NCBI GenBank assembly: GCA_942491345.1
Contig: CALOAN010000003.1
Location: forward strand, 1 to 64,000
DNA from: JAHEEL01 sp942491345
Lineage (GTDB): Bacteria > Actinomycetota > Acidimicrobiia > Spongiisociales > UBA5794
Length of the DNA: 64,000 bases
Direction: 5' to 3'
Positions 56,516-64,000 of this stretch are shown here, piece by piece (position 1 is the stretch's first letter; the number at the start of each line of letters is the position of its first letter). Below the pieces are notes generated by a model, which searched no databases, was not told the origin of the DNA, and was given only the letters and a program-made list of their open reading frames with translations. Made by a program: the position numbers and the translations under genes.

Positions 56516-57856
56516 ATGAGGATCCTGTTTGTTGCCGCCGAGTTTGCTCCGTACGTCCGAACGGGTGGGTTGGGGAATGCTGTTGCCGGCCTTGCTCACG
56601 CCGTGGCGGCTGATCATGAGGTCACGGCCGCCATTCCTGGCTATCGGGATGCGGACATGCCGGGCCGCAAAGTCGCAGGCCGTCCTTGGCGGCGGCATCG
56701 CGAGGGGAATGTCGAGGTCCTTTTCTGGCTCGACGAGTCGTTCGATCGCCCGGGCGTCTACGGTCCCGACCCTTCGTCCTCTTACGACGACAACTGGGAG
56801 CGATTCGCCAGATTCTCCGTTGCCGTGTCCGAGCTTGCCGGAGAATTCGATGTGATTCACCTGCATGACGGACACGTAGGGGCGGTGGCTCTCACCACTT
56901 CGGTTCCGTCGGTCTTCACGATCCACAATGCGTCCTATCCGATGATCGGTCCGCTCGGGCCGAGCATCGAGATCTTTGGCCTCAGTCCGAAGGCATCCGT
57001 GATGGGTGGCGACATGGAGTGGTTCGGCGAGGCGAACTACCTGAAGGCGGGCATCGTCGGTGCGACCCAGGCCACTACGGTGAGCCCTGGGCATGCCCGC
57101 GAACTGAACGTGGATGCACTCTCGTTCGGTCTCGGTGGGATCATCCGCGGGCTCTTCCGACCCATCCTCGGTGTGGTCAACGGCATCGACACCGACGATT
57201 GGGATCCGAAGACCGATCCGATGCTGCCGAAGCCATTCTCGGCCGCCGATCTGACCGGCCGCTCGGCGTCGCGTGCCGCGCTCCTGAAGACGTACGGCCT
57301 CGAGGATGGGTTTTTGCTCGGCAATGTGGGTCGGATGTCGGGACAGAAGGGCCTCCGCCTCATCGAATACGATCTCGCGACGTTGGTGGACGAGGGTGCC
57401 CGATTCGTCTTCATGGGAAACGGCGACCTGGATGCGCTCGTCGACTCATGGGTGGAACGTCATCCGAAAGCCGTCGTGCACGTGCCGTTCGACGAGCCGG
57501 CGTCCAGGCTGATATTCGCCGGATCGGATGGCTACCTCATGCCGTCCCAGTACGAACCCTGCGGCCTCGGACAGATCTATGCGATGCGATACGGGACACC
57601 GCCGATCGCACACTTCACGGGTGGCCTCGAAGATACGGTGTTCGATATCGACGAGGACCCGACCAACGGGACAGGGTTCGTGTTCCGTTCGTTCGATCAC
57701 CCCTCGCTGACGAAGACGATCCGCCGCGCCATGCGATACCGATTGGCGATGCCGGGCCTGTGGAACAGGATCCAGACAAACGGCATGACCTACGACTGGT
57801 CGTGGAGCGCCCGTGCGAAGGAGTACGAAGCGATCTACGAGTCGGTGCTTCCGTAG
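56516..57856 (+). CDS. glgA: Glycogen synthase (GT5 family)
   Basis: 446 residues. ILFVAAEFAPYVRTGGLGNA is the N-terminal sugar-nucleotide loop (K/R-TGGLG). IHLHDGHVGAVAL and FTIHNASYPMIGP follow. The C-terminal half has GVVNGIDTDDWDPKTDP, NVGRMSGQKGLRLI and the donor-binding PSQYEPCGLGQIYAMRYGTP with the catalytic EPCGLG. It transfers glucose from ADP- or UDP-glucose to an alpha-1,4-glucan. It lies in the maltodextrin block between two copies of the two-hairpin repeat. Alternatively it could be a related starch-synthase-like glycosyltransferase. Confidence 0.92.
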   Translation: MRILFVAAEFAPYVRTGGLGNAVAGLAHAVAADHEVTAAIPGYRDADMPGRKVAGRPWRRHREGNVEVLFWLDESFDRPGVYGPDPSSSYDDNWERFARFSVAVSELAGEFDVIHLHDGHVGAVALTTSVPSVFTIHNASYPMIGPLGPSIEIFGLSPKASVMGGDMEWFGEANYLKAGIVGATQATTVSPGHARELNVDALSFGLGGIIRGLFRPILGVVNGIDTDDWDPKTDPMLPKPFSAADLTGRSASRAALLKTYGLEDGFLLGNVGRMSGQKGLRLIEYDLATLVDEGARFVFMGNGDLDALVDSWVERHPKAVVHVPFDEPASRLIFAGSDGYLMPSQYEPCGLGQIYAMRYGTPPIAHFTGGLEDTVFDIDEDPTNGTGFVFRSFDHPSLTKTIRRAMRYRLAMPGLWNRIQTNGMTYDWSWSARAKEYEAIYESVLP

Positions 57857-57883
57857 GTGGAGGCAGCAGGGCGACCTCATGGT

Positions 57884-57968
57884 CGCAATTCGAGCTCCCA
57901 GAGCCCCCTCCGCTGCCGCGCATTCGCTCGGCCGCGCCTCCCCCACCTTCGGTGGGAGAGGCAAAGGC
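57884..57968. repeat. Single two-hairpin repeat downstream of glgA
   Basis: CGCAATTC..GCTCCCAG, CCCCCTCCGC, GCTCGGCCGC and a stem GCCTCCCCCACC-TTC-GGTGGGAGAGGC with one mismatch (57936-57962). The same CGC(G/A)ATTC...GCTCCCAG lead-in precedes the four-copy array upstream of glgA (about 56157), so this is the same family. It lies between two convergent genes. Confidence 0.75.
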
Positions 57969-57972
57969 CTTG

Positions 57973-59547
57973 CTACTCCACTACCCAGATCGCGGCGGAT
58001 CGCGGTCCCAGGGAGATCGACGTTTGGTTGTCGCCGGCAGTCAGCGTGCCGTCGCCCCACACAAGTGTTGCCTCTTCGAAGGCGAACTGTTCGCGTGTGA
58101 TCGCCTGGATTTCGCGTTCGCGTCCGGCGTTGACCACCACGAGAAGACGGTCGTCATCGTCGGCGCGTTCTACGGCGAACATCATTGAACCGTCTCCATC
58201 GTCCGGTGGCCAGAGGATCCGGTAGTTGGTGCTGCGAAGTGCGGGATGCTGGTGCCGTAGCGCGACGAGGTCCTTCGTTGCGTGGAGGATGCGCTGGTTC
58301 CAGTGCCTTTCGTGGTCCCACGGGAACGAACGCCGGCAATCGGGGTCGAGACCGCCGTCGAGGCCGACTTCCGTGCCGTAGTAGATGCTGGGTGCACCGG
58401 GAAAGGTGAGGAGGAGCGCCAGAGCGAGCACAACCGAATCTTCATCACCGGAGGCGATCGACAGAATGCGGGCCGTGTCGTGTGAGTCGAGCAGGTTCAG
58501 GTTCGCGAGCGTGGCAGGTTCCGGATAGTGATCGAGGAGCCACTCGATTCTGTCACGATATCCTGAGCCGTCGACGGCCGGAGCGACGTCATAGTGGGGG
58601 TTGTCCATCATCGTTGACGGGTCGAGACGGTCTCCCACGGTGAACGCGATTGTGGCTGTGGTGAATGGGTAGTTCATCGTGCCGTCGAACCGAGTACCGT
58701 CGTTGACGAACCCACTCGCCTCCGACCAGATCTCACCGACGATGTAGAGATCGGGATTCACGGCACGTGTTCGTTCTCTGAACTCCTCCCAGAACCCCTC
58801 GGTTTGGATCTCCTCGGGAACGTCGAGGCGCCAACCATCGATCCCTCGGCCGGCCCAATACTCGCCGACCCCCATGAGATAGTCGCGGGCCTCGGCGTTG
58901 TCGGTGTTGAACTTCGGCAACGCGCGCAAGCCCCACCATGCTTCGTAGTTCGCCGGCTCGTCCATGGCGTACGGATTGAGCGGGAATCCGTTGATGTGGA
59001 ACCACCCGACGTACGGCGACTGTTCGCCGTTCTCGAGCACATCGTGAAAGCGGAAGAAGCCCCGGCTCGAGTGGTTGAACACCCCGTCGAGGACCACCCT
59101 TATCCCGCGTTCGTGGCACGCCGCGAGCAGTTCGTCGAAATCCTCGTCGGTGCCGAGGATCGGATCGATGCGGTAGTAGTCGTGCGTGTGATAGCGATGG
59201 TTGGATGCTGATCGGAAGACCGGGTTGAAGTAGATCGCGGTGATCCCGAGTTCGGACAGCCAATCGAGGTGCTCGGCAACACCAAGGAGGTCGCCGCCCT
59301 TGTACCCGTGGAACGTTGGAGGAGCGTCCCAGGGTTCGAGGTTGATGGGCTTGCGAACCCGGTCGGACTTGGCGAAGCGGTCGGGGAAGATCTGATAGAA
59401 CACGGCGTCCTGCACCCACCCCGGCCGGTCGTGGAGATCGGTAGGTGCACTGCGGTTGCGTTGACAGTGCCCACAGGTATCTGGATCGTGTTTGCGGTAT
59501 GTCGTCACGTGGCTGGCCCTTCGCGGTGATTCCGACAGATCGACCAT
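57973..59547 (-). CDS. GH13 alpha-amylase family enzyme (cyclomaltodextrinase/neopullulanase-like)
   Basis: About 524 residues. No signal peptide, so cytosolic. The barrel shows QDAVFYQIFPDRFAKSDR, VVLDGVFNHSSRGFFRFHDV, GIDGWRLDVPEEI (nucleophile Asp), YIVGEIWSEA (acid/base Glu) and LLDSHDTARILSIA (third acid). A CxxC pair lies in the N-terminus (DTCGHCQRN). The type is closest to maltogenic/cyclomaltodextrin-degrading enzymes, which fits imported maltodextrins. The start is uncertain: ATG 59547 or GTG 59508. Confidence 0.92.
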   Translation of the reverse strand: MVDLSESPRRASHVTTYRKHDPDTCGHCQRNRSAPTDLHDRPGWVQDAVFYQIFPDRFAKSDRVRKPINLEPWDAPPTFHGYKGGDLLGVAEHLDWLSELGITAIYFNPVFRSASNHRYHTHDYYRIDPILGTDEDFDELLAACHERGIRVVLDGVFNHSSRGFFRFHDVLENGEQSPYVGWFHINGFPLNPYAMDEPANYEAWWGLRALPKFNTDNAEARDYLMGVGEYWAGRGIDGWRLDVPEEIQTEGFWEEFRERTRAVNPDLYIVGEIWSEASGFVNDGTRFDGTMNYPFTTATIAFTVGDRLDPSTMMDNPHYDVAPAVDGSGYRDRIEWLLDHYPEPATLANLNLLDSHDTARILSIASGDEDSVVLALALLLTFPGAPSIYYGTEVGLDGGLDPDCRRSFPWDHERHWNQRILHATKDLVALRHQHPALRSTNYRILWPPDDGDGSMMFAVERADDDDRLLVVVNAGREREIQAITREQFAFEEATLVWGDGTLTAGDNQTSISLGPRSAAIWVVE

Positions 59548-59589
59548 GTTACGCGAATCGCCGCGTACTTCAGGCATCCGCGGTGGCGA

Positions 59590-60945
59590 TCAGACCGTGA
59601 GGTCGAGCGGGATCTCGAGCCCTTCGGTGTACCCCGGGGTCTCGTAGTAGACGAACCGACCGTTGTCCTGATCCCAGCTCGCCACCACGGGGACATCAAC
59701 CTTGCGGTCACTCTCACACGGCTCACCAGCGAGATGCATCGCGATGTCGTCCGGGTACTCCTCGATGAACCCGCCGACGAGTGCCTGTTGGCCGGCACCC
59801 AATCCGCAGCGGTTCCAGTCGGTGACCTTCGCCACCCAACCGGAGATCTCATCCATCTGTTGAGCGCCACCACGGCCCTCGGAGAGCGCAATCAGCCGCA
59901 CCGCCAGTTCCGTGGTGCCGACCTTGCACGGAACACACTGCCCGCACGAGCCACGGGCGTTGAACGCCGCATACGCGCCCATGGCCTGCACCGCGCAGAT
60001 CGTGTCGTCGTAGAGGGTGAATCCTGCCGATCCGAGTCCACTCCCGATCGACTGCAACCCCTCATACGACAGGGGAACATCCAAGTGATCGGCGCGGATC
60101 GGCCGATTTGACACGCCGTTGGTGATCATCTTGATCGGACGTCCGGAGATGGTGCCGCCGGCGTGGACCTCCACGAGCTCACGCATCGGTGTGCCGAGGG
60201 CGAGTTCCACAACCGTGTTGACCGTGGTGTCACCACCGAGAGCGAAGATCATGGTGCCGGGGGACTGTTCGGTTCCAACGGAGCGGAACCACTCGGCGCC
60301 TCGTGCGAGGATGTTCGGGAGATGTGAGAGGGTCTCCGCATTGTTGACCGAAGTCGGATTCAGGGGTGATCCCTGCACCTCGAAGAGGCCCTGCATATAG
60401 GGCGGGTAGAGGCGTGGCTTGGCCTCGCGCCCTTCGATCACCTCGAGCATTCCCTTTTCTTCGCCGAAGAGGTATACGTCCGGGCCGCGCACGATGGTGA
60501 TCGGCACCTGACCGATCATGCCGGCATCCACCATCTCGACTGCCGCCCGCTCCAGGGCGTCGATCGCTGCGTGGTGTTTGTGCTTGATGCCGATGAACGC
60601 CTGCTCTGCGCCGACAGCCATGCCCGCGATCGTTATCCCCTCGAGGAGCGAGTACGGATTGTTCTGGAGCATCCAGCGGTCCTTGAACGTGCCCGGCTCA
60701 CCCTCCGAGACATTGGCGACGACGAACTTGCGGTCGGCGACCGCGGCAGCAACACCACCGAGCTTGATCGCTGTCGGAAATCCCGCGCCCCCGCGTCCTC
60801 GCAAGCCGCTGGCTCGGATCTCACCGATCGCGGCGGTGGGGCCCATCCGATTGAGCGCTTCGAGACCTGCACCACCTCCGGCTGCGACGTAGTCGTTGAG
60901 ATTCCGGTACGGGGTTTCCGGGAGGAGCCGGTGTTCGATGGTCAT
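59590..60945 (-). CDS. NuoF-like NADH:oxidoreductase flavoprotein, orphan
   Basis: 451 residues. SGLRGRGGAGFPTAIKLGG is the NADH/FMN Gly-rich site, VVANVSEGEPGTFKDRWML the second, FALGGDTTVNTVVELALGTP follows, and ARGSCGQCVPCKVGTTEL...DWNRCGLGA binds a 4Fe-4S cluster (C-x2-C-x2-C and a distal C). The chain is about the length of NuoF. No NuoE or NuoG lies beside it. It could be a HoxF/NuoF-like diaphorase working with a formate dehydrogenase, hydrogenase or ferredoxin partner elsewhere. It is divergent from the ABC exporter. Confidence 0.88.
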   Translation of the reverse strand: MTIEHRLLPETPYRNLNDYVAAGGGAGLEALNRMGPTAAIGEIRASGLRGRGGAGFPTAIKLGGVAAAVADRKFVVANVSEGEPGTFKDRWMLQNNPYSLLEGITIAGMAVGAEQAFIGIKHKHHAAIDALERAAVEMVDAGMIGQVPITIVRGPDVYLFGEEKGMLEVIEGREAKPRLYPPYMQGLFEVQGSPLNPTSVNNAETLSHLPNILARGAEWFRSVGTEQSPGTMIFALGGDTTVNTVVELALGTPMRELVEVHAGGTISGRPIKMITNGVSNRPIRADHLDVPLSYEGLQSIGSGLGSAGFTLYDDTICAVQAMGAYAAFNARGSCGQCVPCKVGTTELAVRLIALSEGRGGAQQMDEISGWVAKVTDWNRCGLGAGQQALVGGFIEEYPDDIAMHLAGEPCESDRKVDVPVVASWDQDNGRFVYYETPGYTEGLEIPLDLTV

Positions 60946-61053
60946 CGTGAACGGTCCGCGGTGAAAGATGGGCCTGCCATGGGCGGCATCTTACGCATCG
61001 GCGTCGTCGCGTACCGGACGAATCGCGGTTCTGACCATCACCATGTCACCAGA

Positions 61054-61085
61054 ATGGACAATCTGTCCATATACTATGATATAGT
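61054..61085. promoter_or_regulatory. Palindromic operator/promoter ahead of the ABC exporter-TetR operon
   Basis: ATGGACA-ATC-TGTCCAT (61054-61070, perfect 7-bp arms) and ACTAT-GAT-ATAGT (61073-61085, perfect 5-bp arms) lie in series, overlapping TATACT (61070-61075) and TATAGT (61080-61085). The AT-rich stretch is unusual for this window. Likely site for the TetR protein that is the third gene of the operon. Confidence 0.6.
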
Positions 61086-61113
61086 GTCAAGTTCACGACA
61101 GGATCAACGAGGG

Positions 61114-62094
61114 ATGGCGGATACCACCATGAGTCAGCCGAATGGCACTTCACGCCCGATTGCGGTCGCAGCCCGCGGCCTCTCCAAGTCGTTTGGAGAT
61201 ACACACGCAGTCTGCAACTTGAGCTTCGACGCCCGAGCCGGTGAGGTGACCGGCCTGCTCGGGCCGAACGGCGCAGGCAAGACAACCACGATCAGGATGC
61301 TGACAACGCTGCTTCCGATCGACTCTGGGACGGCTTCGATCGTCGGGATCGACGTGTCGCAGAGACCGGATGCGGTGCGGCGCGTCATTGGCCTCGCCGG
61401 TCAAGCTGCAGCGGTCGACGAAAAGCTGACGGCTCGCGAGAACCTGGAGCTCTTCGGGCGCCTGTACAAGATCCCGAGCACCGACCGGGCGAAACGCATT
61501 GACTACCTCATCGAGCGCTTCGATCTAGCCGATTTTGCGGACCGGGTCGCCGAGACCTACTCGGGCGGTCAGCGCCGCCGGCTCGATGTTGTGGCAAGCC
61601 TGATCGCGTCGCCGCCGGTGCTGTTCCTCGATGAGCCGACGACCGGCCTCGACCCCCACACCCGAACAGAGCTATGGGGAGAGATCCGCGAACTCGCCGA
61701 CAAGGGCACGGCCGTGGTGTTGACCACGCAGTACCTCGAGGAAGCCGACCGGCTCTCCGACTCGATCGTGATCATCGACGAAGGTGCCATGAAGGCTGTT
61801 GGTACGAGCGAAGACCTCAAGCGGGACCTCGAGCGCGACGTGCTCGAAGTGCATGTCGCCTCCAGAGAAGAGCTGTCCCGGGCCGCACAGACCGTCGCCC
61901 AAGCCGGGGCAGTTGCTACCTCAGATCCCGAGGGCACCCGGCTCCAGATCCCGCTCACCGGGGGCGCGCGTCAGAGCCTGTCGCTTCTGAGAGCGCTCGA
62001 TGCGGACGGAATCAGCGTTGCAGATTTCCAGCTGAGGAAGCCGACGCTCGACGACGTGTTCCTTGCAATGACCAGCGGCGGAGGTGACCGATGA
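61114..62094 (+). CDS. ABC exporter ATP-binding protein (DrrA-like)
   Basis: 326 residues. Walker A GLLGPNGAGKTTTI, signature YSGGQRRRLDVVASL, Walker B PPVLFLDEPTTGLD, and the H-loop region VVLTTQYLEEADRLSD. The C-terminal 90 residues are the DrrA-type regulatory tail (LQIPLTGGARQSLSLLRALD). It powers the ABC-2 permease that follows with a four-base overlap. ATG 61114 is preceded closely by GAGGG; ATG 61129 is an alternative. Confidence 0.92.
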   Translation: MADTTMSQPNGTSRPIAVAARGLSKSFGDTHAVCNLSFDARAGEVTGLLGPNGAGKTTTIRMLTTLLPIDSGTASIVGIDVSQRPDAVRRVIGLAGQAAAVDEKLTARENLELFGRLYKIPSTDRAKRIDYLIERFDLADFADRVAETYSGGQRRRLDVVASLIASPPVLFLDEPTTGLDPHTRTELWGEIRELADKGTAVVLTTQYLEEADRLSDSIVIIDEGAMKAVGTSEDLKRDLERDVLEVHVASREELSRAAQTVAQAGAVATSDPEGTRLQIPLTGGARQSLSLLRALDADGISVADFQLRKPTLDDVFLAMTSGGGDR

Positions 62095-62897
62095 CGACAA
62101 TGGAGAAGGTGACGGTGCCAGAGCCGGGCGTGTGGCAACGGTTCCGATGGGCGGTGCAGGACACCGTGACGATGACATGGCGCGACCTCATCAGGACCCG
62201 GCGTCAGCCCGAGATGTTGTCATTCGCCGTGATCATGGGCGTGTTCTTCCTCCTGCTCTTCTACTGGGTGTTTGGTGGCGCGATCGCCGCCGGGGCAGGA
62301 GTCGACTACATCCAATACCTGGTGCCCGGCATCTTCGTCATCACGACCCTGACGGGCGCCCAACAGACGGGCACGGGCCTCGCTGCGGACCTTGCCGAAG
62401 GAGTGACCGACCGGCTCCGATCGTTGCCGATGAGCCAATTCGCCGTACTTGGGGGCCGAACCATCGCGGACGCGCTGCGCAACGTAGTTGGCGTACTGCT
62501 GGTCGCAGCGGTCGGGTATGTGCTCGGGTTCCGATTCGCCTCGGTGGGTGGTGCAATCGGCGCCGTTGCCCTCGCCGTCGGAATCGGGTACGCGTTCTCG
62601 TGGATGAACGCGGCGATCGCTGCTCAGGTGAAGAGTGCCGAGATGGTCGGCATGTTGAGCATGTTCTGGCTCTTCCCGCTCATGCTTGCCAGCACCGTAT
62701 TCACTCCGGCTGAGCAGATGCCCGGCTGGCTGCAGGGATTCGCGAAGTGGCAGCCGATCTCCGTGGTCGGTGACGCGGCCCGAGAGCTCTGCAACGGCAT
62801 CCCGGCAGGCGACGCCGTCCTCTGGTCGATCATCTGGATCGTGGGATTGCTTGCAGTCTTCGTGCCGATGGCCGTCGCGATCTATCGGAGGGCGTAG
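62091..62897 (+). CDS. ABC-2 type exporter permease (DrrB-like)
   Basis: 268 residues with about six membrane helices. TWRDLIRTRRQPEMLSFAVI is the cytoplasmic N-terminus, YLVPGIFVITTLTGAQQTG the usual ABC-2 region, and FTPAEQMPGWLQGFAKWQPI the conserved C-terminal loop. It forms the membrane part of a drug or lipid exporter. It overlaps the ATPase gene by four bases and shares one base with the TetR gene start. Confidence 0.9.
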   Translation: MTTMEKVTVPEPGVWQRFRWAVQDTVTMTWRDLIRTRRQPEMLSFAVIMGVFFLLLFYWVFGGAIAAGAGVDYIQYLVPGIFVITTLTGAQQTGTGLAADLAEGVTDRLRSLPMSQFAVLGGRTIADALRNVVGVLLVAAVGYVLGFRFASVGGAIGAVALAVGIGYAFSWMNAAIAAQVKSAEMVGMLSMFWLFPLMLASTVFTPAEQMPGWLQGFAKWQPISVVGDAARELCNGIPAGDAVLWSIIWIVGLLAVFVPMAVAIYRRA

Positions 62898-63478
62898 TGG
62901 CACCCAGCGACCCCAACCGGAGCGACCCACGGGAACGAATCATGCGTGCGACGTTCGAACTCGTCGCCGAGGAGGGGCTGGGTTCAGTGACGATGACCGC
63001 CATCGCCGACCGGGCGGACGTCGCTCGACAGACGCTCTACAACCACTTCGCCGATGTGGAGCAGATCGTTATCGCAGGGATCGAGGAGTACAACGCAATC
63101 GGGTTTGCCCACCTGACGGAACTCCTCGCAGCTACTGCGACCACCGAGGCGAAGCTGGATCTCCTGGTCCGGCACACGGTCGCGGCGACGAACCACGGTC
63201 ACGCGGCTGCCGATCTTCGTAGCGCGCTCTCTGCTGAGTCCCGAGCCCACCTCGATCAACACGTGACATCGTTCAGGTCGTTGATCGAGTCGATCATCGC
63301 AGGAGGTGTGGCCGAGGGAACACTTGACGAGTCGTTTGATCCGGGTGTGTACGCCGTTCTCATCGAGGGACTCCTTCTCGCGGCAGCAGACCTGGCGACG
63401 GACGCGGGCGATCCCGCGGAGGCCGCAACGGTGACCTCGCAGGCTGCACTGCGAGTCCTCGGACTCGGGAGCCAGTAG
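62897..63478 (+). CDS. TetR family regulator of the exporter
   Basis: 193 residues from GTG 62897. The helix-turn-helix is RIMRATFELVAEEGLGSVTM and AIADRADVARQTLYNHFADV. The C-terminal helices (LLVRHTVAATNHGH, SFRSLIESIIAGGVAEG) form the ligand domain. As the last gene of the exporter operon it probably represses the palindromic promoter at 61054. The inducing compound is unknown. Confidence 0.9.
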   Translation: MAPSDPNRSDPRERIMRATFELVAEEGLGSVTMTAIADRADVARQTLYNHFADVEQIVIAGIEEYNAIGFAHLTELLAATATTEAKLDLLVRHTVAATNHGHAAADLRSALSAESRAHLDQHVTSFRSLIESIIAGGVAEGTLDESFDPGVYAVLIEGLLLAAADLATDAGDPAEAATVTSQAALRVLGLGSQ

Positions 63479-63521
63479 CTGAGAGCGGCGAGACCGTAGG
63501 TGGAAGCAGAGGGGCAAGTCT

Positions 63522-63556
63522 TCGTGTCTCGTGTCTCGTGTCTCGTGTCTCGTGTC
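63522..63556. repeat. Five tandem TCGTGTC units
   Basis: A perfect 7-bp repeat in five copies within the gap between the TetR and aldo/keto reductase genes. Just before it, 63494-63520 (CCGTAGGTGGA..GCAG) resembles the sequence at the glgA stop (57851), and its complement resembles the edge of the two-hairpin repeat. Confidence 0.9.
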
Positions 63557-63654
63557 CAACCCGCTCCCTCGCGACACCCGTCGGGCTGGACGCTCAACAC
63601 ATCAGCCCCGGTACGATCTACCTGCCCCATTCACCCACCGAGGGAGTCCACGTC

Positions 63655-64000
63655 ATGCACTATCGACGGCTTGGAAGCACCGGCTACGACGTCTCGGAGA
63701 TCGGATTCGGGGCATGGGCGATCGGTGCCGATTGGGGAGACGTCGACGACGACACCGCTATGGCTGCCCTCCATGCTGCGGTCGACGCCGGTGTCAGCTT
63801 CATCGACACGGCCGATGTGTACGGCGACGGGCGCAGCGAGCGGTTCGTGGCCCGCCTCGTTCGGGAGCGGCCAAGCGACGACCTCGTTGTTGCCACCAAG
63901 GTGGGGCGCCGTCTCAGCCCCCATACTGCCGACGGCTACACCGGCGAGAACATCGAGCGATTCATCGATCGCAGTCTGACGAATCTCGATACGGACGCCC
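63655..64000 (+). CDS. Aldo/keto reductase, 3' end outside window
   Basis: 115 codons present. YRRLGSTGYDVSEIGFGAW is the N-terminal strand, FIDTADVYGDGRSERFVARL holds the catalytic Asp and Tyr, and VVATKVGRRL the catalytic Lys. It would reduce carbonyls with NADPH; substrate unknown. GAGGGAGTCC precedes the ATG. A GGTACGAT -10-like string lies at 63610. Confidence 0.9.
   Translation, partial: MHYRRLGSTGYDVSEIGFGAWAIGADWGDVDDDTAMAALHAAVDAGVSFIDTADVYGDGRSERFVARLVRERPSDDLVVATKVGRRLSPHTADGYTGENIERFIDRSLTNLDTDA

Noticed and set aside
60571..61113. N-terminal extension of the ABC ATPase gene
   Set aside because: It runs antisense through nuoF and across the palindromic promoter; the ATPase fold begins after ATG 61114.

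Overview
The window looks like a chromosomal segment of a high-GC actinobacterium outside the best-known genera; an Acidimicrobiia-like lineage is my best guess. The case rests on gene content: F420-type enzymes (a deazaflavin-dependent nitroreductase and an LLM oxidoreductase), a mycothiol-dependent isomerase family protein, a DUF222/HNH endonuclease, a dnaK-grpE-dnaJ-hspR operon with a HAIR-like operator, a MalEFG importer with no MalK, and a SHOCT membrane protein. At least ten genes start a few bases downstream of a TAnnnT hexamer with no Shine-Dalgarno, which points to common leaderless transcription. I recognised no tRNA, rRNA, insertion sequence, prophage or CRISPR array.

Layout. 1-4.3 kb: the 3' part of a large secreted nuclease with four 525-bp tandem repeats, closed by a double hairpin. 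4.4-9.8 kb: an HAD 5'-nucleotidase, a zinc-ribbon miniprotein, a universal stress protein, then a tandem glycine riboswitch ahead of gcvP. 9.8-17.1 kb: an F420-type nitroreductase, an MFS transporter, an ECF sigma factor coupled to a membrane-anchored beta-propeller protein, a disturbed patch (possible frameshifted gene and an inverted propeller fragment) and a DUF222/HNH gene. 17.3-21.9 kb: fadJ-fadA beta-oxidation genes and a primary-type sigma factor. 22-27 kb: a thioesterase, a VapBC pair, an amidohydrolase, a GH1 beta-glucosidase and a cysteine desulfurase-like enzyme. 27-32.1 kb: the chaperone operon, divergent from a CsoR/CstR-family repressor and two rhodaneses. 32.1-37.2 kb: an isomerase/hydrolase/LLM operon, then a TetR gene divergent from an acyl-CoA dehydrogenase gene.

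37.3-43.4 kb: a SHOCT membrane protein, a nitroreductase, a glutamate racemase fused to a macro domain, proC, proline dehydrogenase, a TPM-like membrane protein and PspA. 43.5-50.8 kb: pyruvate:ferredoxin oxidoreductase, a dihydroorotate dehydrogenase-like protein, an HdrD-like membrane Fe-S protein and a DUF456 protein. 50.8-59.5 kb: an alpha-glucan block with malG, malF, malE, a LacI regulator, a glycogen synthase and a GH13 amylase, with an unusual two-hairpin repeat family around glgA. 59.6-64 kb: an orphan NuoF-like flavoprotein, a DrrAB-type ABC exporter with its TetR regulator, and the start of an aldo/keto reductase.

The genes are mainly housekeeping and catabolic. The most unusual items are the MurI-macro fusion, the near-identical repeats in the secreted nuclease, the ECF sigma/propeller pair, the two-hairpin repeat family (one copy appears to sit inside grpE), the CstR-like repressor with its rhodaneses, and the many leaderless starts.
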